From positions 1 to 16,995 of the forward strand of contig DLQL01000039.1 of assembly GCA_002477565.1 (NCBI GenBank): a stretch of DNA of 16,995 nucleotides, given 5' to 3'. The position numbers and the translations under genes are program-made. The stretch is from Flavobacteriaceae bacterium UBA7433. Lineage in GTDB: Bacteria > Bacteroidota > Bacteroidia > Flavobacteriales > Flavobacteriaceae. The notes below the pieces were generated by a model. That model did no database searches. It was not told the DNA's origin and saw only the letters and a program-made list of their open reading frames with translations. Positions 7,941 through 14,574 of this stretch are shown here, piece after piece. The first letter of the stretch is position 1. Each line of letters begins with the position of its first letter.

Positions 7941-8849
7941 ATGAAGAATCTGAAAAGTTGTTTGTTCATAGGACTTTCCTTTTTGATGACTGCCACGACC
8001 TTTGCGCAGTCACATTTTAATATATTGAATGCAAAAACTCCTGATGAAATAGGAAAAGTTCCCGTTGAGCGTCAAATTGCGGACCAAGATACACCTTTGG
8101 CTTATTGGCATATAGACGATCGTGATGTTTTGTGGTCAAAAATAGTTTGGGAACACATCGACCTCAATCAAAGAATCAACCTTCCTTTGTACTTCCCAAT
8201 TGATACAACATACGTTGTATCTGATAGAAGATCACTTTTTTATACCCTGCTCAATGGAATCAAAAAAGGAAAGATAAAAGAAGTATACGAGGATTCATTT
8301 TTCAAGTCTCGAATGTCAGTCAAAGACATCGAACAAAGAATGGTTCGAGTAGATACTTCAGATTACGCATTTGAGTTGTTGAATTCAGGAGAGACAAATA
8401 TCCAAGACGACATTGACGTGACACGTATCCAAGCTCAAGACATTGATGGGTATCAAATCAAAGGCATTTGGTATTTTGACAGACTGCAAGGAGAAATGAA
8501 ATACCGCATGTTGGCGATTGCCCCGATGGCGCCGGACGTTCAAATATTAGGAAGAGAGGACATGCAATCTGACGAGAGTTTGCCTTTGTTTTGGGTGTAT
8601 TATCCCAGTGCGCGCCAAGTACTGCACGAGTCTTCAGTTTTTAACGAAAAGAATCCAAGAGCATCGATTACGTTTGATGACTTGCTAAATGCAAGAAGGT
8701 TCAGTGCTTTGATCCTACGAGAACAAAACATGTATGGAAATAGGGCCATTTCCGATTACATCCAAGGAAATGCGACTCAACAAGTATTGGAATCTGAACG
8801 CATCAAAGAACACATCCGCAACAAAGAATTGGACATGTGGAACTATTGA
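7941..8849 (+). CDS. gldN: Type IX secretion / gliding motility protein GldN
   Basis: A 302-residue periplasmic protein that partners GldK in the outer ring of the type IX secretion complex. The ATG at 7941 gives a clean signal peptide (MKNLKSCLFIGLSFLMTATTFAQ), probably cleaved after residue 23. An in-frame TTG nine bases upstream (7932) is not needed. The mature region opens with the ILNAKTPDEIGKVP segment and contains DDRDVLWSKIVWEHIDLNQRIN, PLFWVYYPSARQVL and FDDLLNARRFSALI, all typical of GldN/PorN. The 96-bp gap after gldM has no good promoter or terminator, so it is probably co-transcribed. A strong terminator follows 28 bp after the stop codon. Confidence 0.95.
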   Translation: MKNLKSCLFIGLSFLMTATTFAQSHFNILNAKTPDEIGKVPVERQIADQDTPLAYWHIDDRDVLWSKIVWEHIDLNQRINLPLYFPIDTTYVVSDRRSLFYTLLNGIKKGKIKEVYEDSFFKSRMSVKDIEQRMVRVDTSDYAFELLNSGETNIQDDIDVTRIQAQDIDGYQIKGIWYFDRLQGEMKYRMLAIAPMAPDVQILGREDMQSDESLPLFWVYYPSARQVLHESSVFNEKNPRASITFDDLLNARRFSALILREQNMYGNRAISDYIQGNATQQVLESERIKEHIRNKELDMWNY

Positions 8850-8877
8850 TTCCAAAGGATTAAGAATTTCATTAGCT

Positions 8878-8905
8878 CTTGCATACAAATGCAAGGGTTT
8901 TTTTT
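8878..8905 (+). terminator. Intrinsic terminator of the gldKLMN operon
   Basis: CTTGCAT (8878-8884) and ATGCAAG (8889-8895) form a perfect 7-bp stem with an ACAA loop. The stem can extend outwards through 8874-8877 with G-C and wobble pairs. It is followed by GG and eight T (8898-8905). This is the strongest plus-strand terminator in the window, and it overlaps an in-frame TTG (8879) upstream of the next gene. Confidence 0.85.
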
Positions 8906-8917
8906 ATAAAAGAAGTC

Positions 8918-9979
8918 ATGGAAGTGGAATATGTACTTGTCGGTTTTGGTTTGGCAGGCTTGGCTTTTGCCACTGTCTTGGAAGAACAACAAAAATCGTT
9001 TGTAGTTTTTGAAGATGCCTCACAAACTTCTTCCAATGTGGCTGGTGGAGTCTACAATCCTGTTGTTTTAAAACGATTCACACCTGTTTGGCAAGCCAAA
9101 AGTCAATTGGAAGTCGCCCTGCCTTTTTATCAAAAATGGGAAGAAAAATTAGGGAAAACCTACGACCATAAATTCGATACCTACCGAATATTTTCTGCCA
9201 TTGAAGAACAAAACAATTGGTTTTTAGCAGCTGACAAGCCACTCCTCTCTCCATATATGGACTCCAAAGTGATTTGGGAAACTTACCCTGGGTTGAAGTC
9301 CAAGTATGGATTTGGAAAATTGCAACACACCGGTAGGATTGATACCAAGTCCTTGCTTTCCGATTGCAAAACCTATTTTGAAAGCCAACAAGTAATGCGC
9401 TATGAGTCCTTTGATTACGAAGCCCTTGATTTGAGCTCTGGGGAAGTCACCTACAAAGACATCAAGGCAAAGAGAGTCGTTTTTTGTGAAGGGTACGGCA
9501 TGCATCAAAACCCATTTTTCAAGCACTTGCCGATGCAGGAAGTAAAAGGAGAACTGTTGACCATTCAAGCTCCCTTGCTGGAAGTTGATTTCTTAGTCAA
9601 AGCAGCCGTATTTTTGTTGCCATTGGGCAACCACTATTACAAAGTGGGGGCTACGTTTCACTGGAAAGACAAAAGCTTGGCGACCACCGAAGCTGGGAAA
9701 AAAGAGTTGCAAAATAAATTGGCCTCCTTTATGACCGTTCCCTACACAATTGTAGAGCAGTCTGCTGGGATACGTCCTACAGTCAAGGACAGAAGGCCTT
9801 TGCTTGGCGTACATCCCAAGCACACACAATTGGCCTTGTTCAATGGATTGGGAACCCGAGGCGTGATGATTGCCCCAAAGATGGCCCAAGAGCTCTACCA
9901 ACACCTTTCAGAAGGAACACCTCTTGAAGAAGAGATCGACCTGCGGCGTTTTTCGAACAAAGGGGAAAGTCAAGCCTAA
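8918..9979 (+). CDS. FAD-dependent oxidoreductase (DAO family)
   Basis: A 353-residue flavoprotein of the D-amino-acid oxidase/glycine oxidase (DAO) superfamily. The N-terminal Rossmann motif is YVLVGFGLAG, with GxGxxG at residues 9-14. An acidic residue ends the second strand in FVVFEDAS. The C-terminal part has the family's SAGIRPTVKDRRPLLG and NGLGTRGVMIAP segments, which typically close over the FAD. No signal peptide or membrane helix is seen. The substrate cannot be told from sequence; amine or amino-acid oxidation is the family expectation. I start it at ATG 8918. An upstream in-frame TTG at 8879 would put the start codon inside the gldN terminator hairpin and add a non-conserved 13-residue leader. 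It lies 68 bp after gldN and converges with the DUF983 gene 18 bp downstream. Confidence 0.85.
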   Translation: MEVEYVLVGFGLAGLAFATVLEEQQKSFVVFEDASQTSSNVAGGVYNPVVLKRFTPVWQAKSQLEVALPFYQKWEEKLGKTYDHKFDTYRIFSAIEEQNNWFLAADKPLLSPYMDSKVIWETYPGLKSKYGFGKLQHTGRIDTKSLLSDCKTYFESQQVMRYESFDYEALDLSSGEVTYKDIKAKRVVFCEGYGMHQNPFFKHLPMQEVKGELLTIQAPLLEVDFLVKAAVFLLPLGNHYYKVGATFHWKDKSLATTEAGKKELQNKLASFMTVPYTIVEQSAGIRPTVKDRRPLLGVHPKHTQLALFNGLGTRGVMIAPKMAQELYQHLSEGTPLEEEIDLRRFSNKGESQA

Positions 9980-9997
9980 AAAAAAAGTTTCAAAAGT

Positions 9998-10399
9998 TCA
10001 TCGAGTGGATTTCTGTTTGGACAGGGCACCTGGGTCGTAGGACACAAAAAGGTTGATCCAGATCAATCTTGCAAGTTTAAGATTTAGAGGAGTTGCAAGG
10101 ATAAGCACGAGGGTTATGCTCGCAAACGTGTACAGTAAGTCAATGCCCAAAAGCTGGTTGCTGATCAGAAACACCGCGATGGCAAGTGCCACACTCAAGC
10201 CATAGGCAACATACATCGCTCCAAAATAAAAGGAAGGTTCGAGCATGTATTTCAAATTGCATGCGGGGCAATTTTCATGAATTTTTGTAACTTTTAGCGG
10301 GTGCAAGCTTTTTTTGTAAATAAAAAACGCGCCTTCGTGGCATTTCGGGCATTTGAAATAAAAAATACTGAAGATTTTACGTCCCTTTTTTAAAAACAT
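9998..10399 (-). CDS. DUF983 family membrane protein with a CxxC...CxxC zinc-ribbon-like start
   Basis: A 133-residue protein of the DUF983 family. Two CxxC pairs near the N-terminus (Cys17/Cys20 in FKCPKCHEG and Cys44/Cys47 in NCPACNLKY) probably bind one zinc ion. They are followed by two membrane helices at about residues 57-80 and 87-106, and a short basic tail. The function is unknown. The reading frame stays open far upstream, overlapping the ABC-F gene on the other strand. The ATG at 10399 is chosen because the family's conserved N-terminus starts there, at MFLKKGRK just before the first CxxC. It diverges from the ABC-F gene across 124 bp and its 3' end nearly meets that of the FAD oxidoreductase. 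Confidence 0.85.
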   Translation of the reverse strand: MFLKKGRKIFSIFYFKCPKCHEGAFFIYKKSLHPLKVTKIHENCPACNLKYMLEPSFYFGAMYVAYGLSVALAIAVFLISNQLLGIDLLYTFASITLVLILATPLNLKLARLIWINLFVSYDPGALSKQKSTR

Positions 10400-10476
10400 T
10401 GTTTTTTTGTTTTGACATTGTATAAGTTCCCTAAAACTATTGGGGAATCGAGGATTCAAAAATGTAAAATTTATGA

Positions 10477-10484
10477 TAGCTTTG
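10477..10484 (+). promoter_or_regulatory. Putative -7 promoter element for the ABC-F gene
   Basis: TAGCTTTG followed by CAAAAATA matches the Bacteroidota -7 consensus TAnnTTTG. It predicts a start near 10490 and a leader of about 35 nt before the ATG at 10524. No clear -33 TTTG is seen at the usual distance. Confidence 0.5.
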
Positions 10485-10523
10485 CAAAAATAAATCAATT
10501 CTAACAAACGATTCATTCTATAG

Positions 10524-12440
10524 ATGCTCAACATACACAATTTAACAGTTTCTTTTGGAGGAGAAGACCTTTTTTCTAAAATCACTTTCAAATTAGAAAA
10601 AGGCAATCGGGTCGGTTTGGTAGGTAAAAATGGTGCAGGGAAATCCACCCTTTTGAAGGTCATCTCTGGAGATATCGAAAATGACGGCGGTACGCTCGCT
10701 CTGGAAAAAGAAGTCAAGATCGGATTTCTGCGTCAAGACATTGATTTTGTGCAAGGTAGAACGATTTTGGAAGAGGCCTACCAAGCTTTTGAAGAAATTG
10801 TGGATTTGGAATCAAAGCTGGCCCAAATCAATGAAGAATTGGCAACACGTACGGATTATGAAAGTGACTACTATACCCAGTTGATCCATGATTTGGATAC
10901 AGTCTCTACGCGCTATGAGCTCTTAGGAGGGTACAATTACCAGGGCGATACCGAAAAGATTTTACAAGGTCTGGGATTCCAACGAACTGATTTTGACAAG
11001 CTGACGGATACCTTTTCTGGTGGTTGGCGCATGCGGATTGAATTGGCAAAATTGTTGTTGCAGAAAAACGACATTTTGTTGCTTGATGAGCCTACCAATC
11101 ACTTGGATATTGAGTCGATTATTTGGTTGGAGAACTTTTTAAAATCCTATGCGGGTGCCATTGTCTTGGTGTCGCATGACAAGATGTTTTTGGACAATGT
11201 AACCAATAGGACCATTGAAATATCTCTGGGGAAAATATACGATTACAAAAAACCTTATTCGCAATATTTGGTCTTGCGACAAGAAATCAGAGAAAAGCAA
11301 TTGCAATCTCAGAAAAACCAAGACAAAGAAATCAAAGCCAAACAACAGCTGATTGAAAAGTTTCGCGCAAAAGCCAACAAAGCTTCCATGGCGCAGTCCT
11401 TGATCAAACAGTTGGACAAAGTAGAGCGCATCGAAGTAGACGTGGAAGACAATGCCGTGATGAATGTCAAGTTTGGAGTTTCCAAACAACCTGGAAAAGT
11501 AGTGGTAGAAACCAAAGCCTTGTCAAAAAGCTATGACGACAAACAGGTTTTGAGCAATGTAAATTTGTTGATAGAGCGTTCCGCTAAAATTGCTTTTGTA
11601 GGTCAAAACGGTCAAGGAAAATCAACCTTAGCCAAAATGATGGTCAATGAAATTGATTATGACGGAGCGATCAAATTGGGGCACAACGTGGAAATTGGTT
11701 ATTTTGCTCAAAACCAAGCAGAGTATTTGGACGGAGAAAAGACCCTGTTAGCGACCATGGAGGATGCTGCCAACGACGGAAATCGGATGCGAGTTCGAGA
11801 CATGTTAGGGTCTTTTTTGTTTGGGGGTGACGATGTAGAAAAAAAGGTAAAAGTGCTGTCAGGAGGCGAACGGAATCGTTTGGCAATATGCAAAATGTTG
11901 CTCTCTCCATTTAACGTGCTGATCATGGATGAGCCGACCAACCACTTGGACATTTCTTCAAAAAACGTTTTGAAAAAAGCCTTGCAACAATTTGAAGGAA
12001 CCTTGATTTTGGTGTCTCACGACCGTGATTTTTTACAAGGGTTGACCGACAAAGTTTTTGGTTTTAAAGACAAAGTGATCAAAGAATATTTAGGGGACAT
12101 TGATTACTTCTTAGAGGAACACAAACTAGAAAACCTTCGGGAGGCTGAAAAAAAGACCAAAGTCCACATGCCAAAAAGCTCCAAAAAGGAGGCACATTCT
12201 TTGAACCGCCAACAAGAGAAAGCGTTGAAACAACTCAAAAACAAATTGAGCAAAATAGAAAACGAGATTTCAACTGTTGAAAAGGAAATTCTAAACATGG
12301 ATGCGGAATTGTCAGAAGCTTCTGAGAGTGGCATGCCAACGGTTTCTTTTTTTGAAAAATACCAAGAGAAAAAAGACCTCTTGGAATTGTTGATGGAAGA
12401 CTGGGGAGCATTGGACGATGAGGTGGGTGCTTTCTCTTAA
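10524..12440 (+). CDS. ABC-F family ATP-binding protein (ribosome-associated ATPase)
   Basis: A 638-residue protein with two ABC ATPase cassettes and no membrane domain, the layout of the ABC-F family (Uup, YdiF, EttA and relatives), whose members act on the ribosome. Cassette 1 has Walker A GKNGAGKST (34-42), signature FSGGWRMR (164-171) and Walker B with ILLLDEPTNHLD (184-195). Cassette 2 has GQNGQGKST (360-368), LSGGERNR (445-452) and VLIMDEPTNHLD (465-476). The linker at about 240-305 is charged and helical, as expected for the tRNA-interacting P-site motif. The C-terminal 100 residues (about 535-635) are a Lys/Glu-rich coiled coil like that of Uup/YdiF. The subfamily is probably Uup or YdiF-like. 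Cassette 1 FSGGW in place of LSGGQ is normal for ABC-F. Nothing suggests a dedicated antibiotic-resistance member. Confidence 0.93.
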   Translation: MLNIHNLTVSFGGEDLFSKITFKLEKGNRVGLVGKNGAGKSTLLKVISGDIENDGGTLALEKEVKIGFLRQDIDFVQGRTILEEAYQAFEEIVDLESKLAQINEELATRTDYESDYYTQLIHDLDTVSTRYELLGGYNYQGDTEKILQGLGFQRTDFDKLTDTFSGGWRMRIELAKLLLQKNDILLLDEPTNHLDIESIIWLENFLKSYAGAIVLVSHDKMFLDNVTNRTIEISLGKIYDYKKPYSQYLVLRQEIREKQLQSQKNQDKEIKAKQQLIEKFRAKANKASMAQSLIKQLDKVERIEVDVEDNAVMNVKFGVSKQPGKVVVETKALSKSYDDKQVLSNVNLLIERSAKIAFVGQNGQGKSTLAKMMVNEIDYDGAIKLGHNVEIGYFAQNQAEYLDGEKTLLATMEDAANDGNRMRVRDMLGSFLFGGDDVEKKVKVLSGGERNRLAICKMLLSPFNVLIMDEPTNHLDISSKNVLKKALQQFEGTLILVSHDRDFLQGLTDKVFGFKDKVIKEYLGDIDYFLEEHKLENLREAEKKTKVHMPKSSKKEAHSLNRQQEKALKQLKNKLSKIENEISTVEKEILNMDAELSEASESGMPTVSFFEKYQEKKDLLELLMEDWGALDDEVGAFS

Positions 12441-12476
12441 AACCCTATTTTTGGCCCGCATAACACCCGTTTGCAG

Positions 12477-13409
12477 ATGTATTTAAAACCTTTACAGAGT
12501 CAAACTCAACCTATCTTTCTGCCCGAATTGACCGCGAAAGGCGTGTCTCTTTTTGTGCAGAGAGAAGACTTGTTACATCCAAACATTTCGGGAAATAAAT
12601 ACCGAAAATTGGCCTACAACATAGAGGAGGCCAAACGCCTAGGTAAAAGGCAACTTCTGACTTTTGGAGGGGCTTACTCCAATCATATTTTGGCAACGGC
12701 CAGCGCTGGAAATGAATTTGGTTTTGAAACCATCGGGTTCATACGAGGAGACGAGTTGGGCTTAGCGATTGACAAAACTTTGAAGTCAAATAGCACCCTG
12801 CGTGCTGCCAAAGATTTTGGCATGCAACTTCGATTTCTTTCTCGTTCTGACTACCGTATGAAAGAGGAGGCTCTTTTTTTAGAGCGTTTGCAAAAAGAAT
12901 TTCCAGATGCCTATTTTCTTGCTGAAGGAGGTAGCAATGCGCTCGCTGTTCAAGGTTGTGAAGCCATTTTAAACAAGGATGCTGCATGCGACGTTGTCTG
13001 TGTTGCGGTGGGAACGGGAGCTACCATTTCAGGAATCATCAACAGCACTGAAGAGGGACAGCAAGTATATGGGTTTCCTGCCTTAAAAGGGGACTTTTTA
13101 GCATCTAAGATACGGGAGTACACTGCCGATAAGGACCAATGGCAATTGGTGGAAGCCTATCATTTTGGCGGCTATGCCAAAACAACTCCTGAATTGATTG
13201 CTTTTATGAATGCTTTTAAAGCCGCGACAGGCATCTTATTGGACCCCGTTTATACCGCTAAAATGATGTACGGCGTGTTGGATTTGGTCCGCAAAAATCA
13301 CTTCCCTAAAGGAACAAATATTTTGGCCATTCACACAGGTGGCATCCAAGGAATCGCAGGGGTGAATGCCTTGTTGACAAAAAAAGGACAGCCCTTGATT
13401 GAGGTCTGA
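12477..13409 (+). CDS. PLP-dependent ACC deaminase / D-cysteine desulfhydrase family enzyme
   Basis: A 310-residue fold-type II PLP enzyme. SGNKYRKL (38-45) carries the probable Schiff-base lysine, Lys41. GGAYSNHILA (64-73) carries the Ser68-Asn69-His70 motif that contacts substrate, and VGTGATISG forms the phosphate-binding glycine loop. The family includes 1-aminocyclopropane-1-carboxylate deaminase and D-cysteine desulfhydrase. Sequence alone does not separate them, but desulfhydrase-like or unassigned activity is the safer reading for a flavobacterium. The ATG at 12477 is preferred over an in-frame TTG at 12471. It lies 36 bp after the ABC-F gene and 60 bp before the glucosaminidase, with no clear terminator in either gap, so the three could be one transcript. 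No signal peptide is seen. Confidence 0.85.
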   Translation: MYLKPLQSQTQPIFLPELTAKGVSLFVQREDLLHPNISGNKYRKLAYNIEEAKRLGKRQLLTFGGAYSNHILATASAGNEFGFETIGFIRGDELGLAIDKTLKSNSTLRAAKDFGMQLRFLSRSDYRMKEEALFLERLQKEFPDAYFLAEGGSNALAVQGCEAILNKDAACDVVCVAVGTGATISGIINSTEEGQQVYGFPALKGDFLASKIREYTADKDQWQLVEAYHFGGYAKTTPELIAFMNAFKAATGILLDPVYTAKMMYGVLDLVRKNHFPKGTNILAIHTGGIQGIAGVNALLTKKGQPLIEV

Positions 13410-13469
13410 ATTGTATAGGTTAAATTATTTCAGTAACATTGACTTTTGAAAACAGCAAACCAACAACAC

Positions 13470-14303
13470 ATGTCTCTTAGCATCTCATTAGTACGATTCA
13501 AACACTTTTTTTGCCGCTCTTTTTTAGCTGCTTTTATCTCTGGATTTTTTTTTGTGAGTTGTGGCTCTTCAAAAAAAGGCAAATCAGCAACTCGCACATG
13601 GCCAAAGATTGAGATTGTAAAAACAAACAACAAATCGGTAAACAAAGAAATCTCAAAATTAAAAAAGAAAGGTGCGCAATTAGACATGCGTACCGTTGCT
13701 TACATCAGCAAGTATGCACTTGTTTCTATGGAAGAGATGAAAAAAGCTAAAATTCCTGCCAGCATCACATTGGCTCAGGGGATTTTGGAATCGGGAAGGG
13801 GACTCAGTAGGTTGGCTTTGAAATCCAACAACCATTTTGGTGTCAAATGCCACAAGGGGTGGAAGGGAAAAACCGTTCGTCATGACGACGATAAAAAACA
13901 AGAGTGTTTTCGAAAGTACAAAGCCGTATCTGAATCTTATAAGGATCACTCACGATTTTTAAAAACCCGATCTCGGTACGACTTTCTTTTTGACTTGAAA
14001 AGAGACGATTACAAAAGGTGGGCCAAAGGCTTGCGAAAGGCAGGGTACGCAACAGACAAAAAATACGCAGATCGTTTAATTAATCTGATTGAAACCTACG
14101 AACTCTACAATTTTGACAAGATTGTTCTCAAGAAAAAAATAAAAAAAAGAACTTCGAAAAACAAAAAACTGTACACTGTCCGAAAAGGAGATACATTGTA
14201 TTCGATTTCACAAAAATACAAAATCACAATTGCACAATTGAAATCTTGGAACCAACTGGATTCTAGTGCAATCAACCCTACCCAGCAGTTGCGCGTCGAG
14301 TAA
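13470..14303 (+). CDS. Glucosaminidase (FlgJ/GH73-like) lipoprotein with C-terminal LysM domain
   Basis: A 277-residue predicted peptidoglycan hydrolase. From the ATG at 13470 it has a hydrophobic signal segment (about 13-30) ending FFFVSCGSS, so Cys31 is a likely lipidation site. The lipobox has an unusual Phe at -3, but this SCGSS pattern is common in Bacteroidota lipoproteins. The glucosaminidase domain spans about 78-215. The probable catalytic acid is Glu107 in AQGILESGRG, followed by KSNNHFGVKC, KYKAVSESYKDHSRFL and GYATDKKYADRLINLI. Cys127 and Cys146 may form a disulfide. A basic linker (218-232) leads to a LysM module (234-277, YTVRKGDTLYSISQKY), which binds glycan strands. An in-frame TTG at 13446 would add eight residues before the signal peptide and is less likely. 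Its likely role is septal or remodelling cleavage of the wall. Confidence 0.9.
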   Translation: MSLSISLVRFKHFFCRSFLAAFISGFFFVSCGSSKKGKSATRTWPKIEIVKTNNKSVNKEISKLKKKGAQLDMRTVAYISKYALVSMEEMKKAKIPASITLAQGILESGRGLSRLALKSNNHFGVKCHKGWKGKTVRHDDDKKQECFRKYKAVSESYKDHSRFLKTRSRYDFLFDLKRDDYKRWAKGLRKAGYATDKKYADRLINLIETYELYNFDKIVLKKKIKKRTSKNKKLYTVRKGDTLYSISQKYKITIAQLKSWNQLDSSAINPTQQLRVE

Positions 14304-14387
14304 TTCCTTTTGCGGTCTTTGTTCTGTCTCAAAAAGTGTTTTTACGACTGCAAGTTGAGGTTTTCTTTTCTCGAGTACAAGGCGTTC

Positions 14388-14418
14388 AAAAAAAAACCCA
14401 CTCTACGAATAGAGTGGG
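14388..14418 (-). terminator. Strong intrinsic terminator downstream of lysS
   Basis: CCCACTCTA (14397-14405) and TAGAGTGGG (14410-14418) form a perfect 9-bp, GC-containing stem with a 4-nt loop. On the minus strand it is followed by nine T (14396-14388). On the plus strand no T-tract follows, so it acts for minus-strand transcription, about 155 nt after the lysS stop codon. A weaker hairpin (14439-14457) followed by TTCTTTTT lies between. Confidence 0.85.
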
Positions 14419-14459
14419 AAAATTGCTATGAAAAAGAAGTTGGTGTGGTACACCAACGC
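14388..14459 (-). ncRNA. Candidate short RNA of two hairpins ending in a U-tract
   Basis: Read on the minus strand, TATATTTG (14470-14463) matches the -7 consensus. At the expected start (about 14457-14459) comes hairpin 1, GTTGGTGT-ACC-ACACCAAC (14457-14439), then a 20-nt U/A-rich linker, then the terminator hairpin and nine T. This gives a compact RNA of about 70 nt between lysS and the glucosaminidase gene. There is no good -33 element. The same structures could simply be tandem terminators of lysS, so this is a hypothesis only. Confidence 0.25.
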
Positions 14460-14574
14460 TAACAAATATAGGGAAAAATTGCAGCTGAAAATCGTTTTGA
14501 TTTTAATTTTATGGCTGTAAAGACACGTTATAAAACTATGTTTATCAAAGAGATGCGTTTTTTTACTTCTCAAC

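Noticed and set aside
8734..9012. Plus-strand frame spanning the end of gldN and the start of the FAD gene
   Set aside because: It is a shadow frame that crosses the terminator hairpin and overlaps two well-supported genes in other frames.
10400..10717. N-terminal extension of the DUF983 frame by 106 codons
   Set aside because: The extension runs antisense through the ABC-F start and the intergenic promoter region. The conserved family N-terminus begins at the ATG at 10399.
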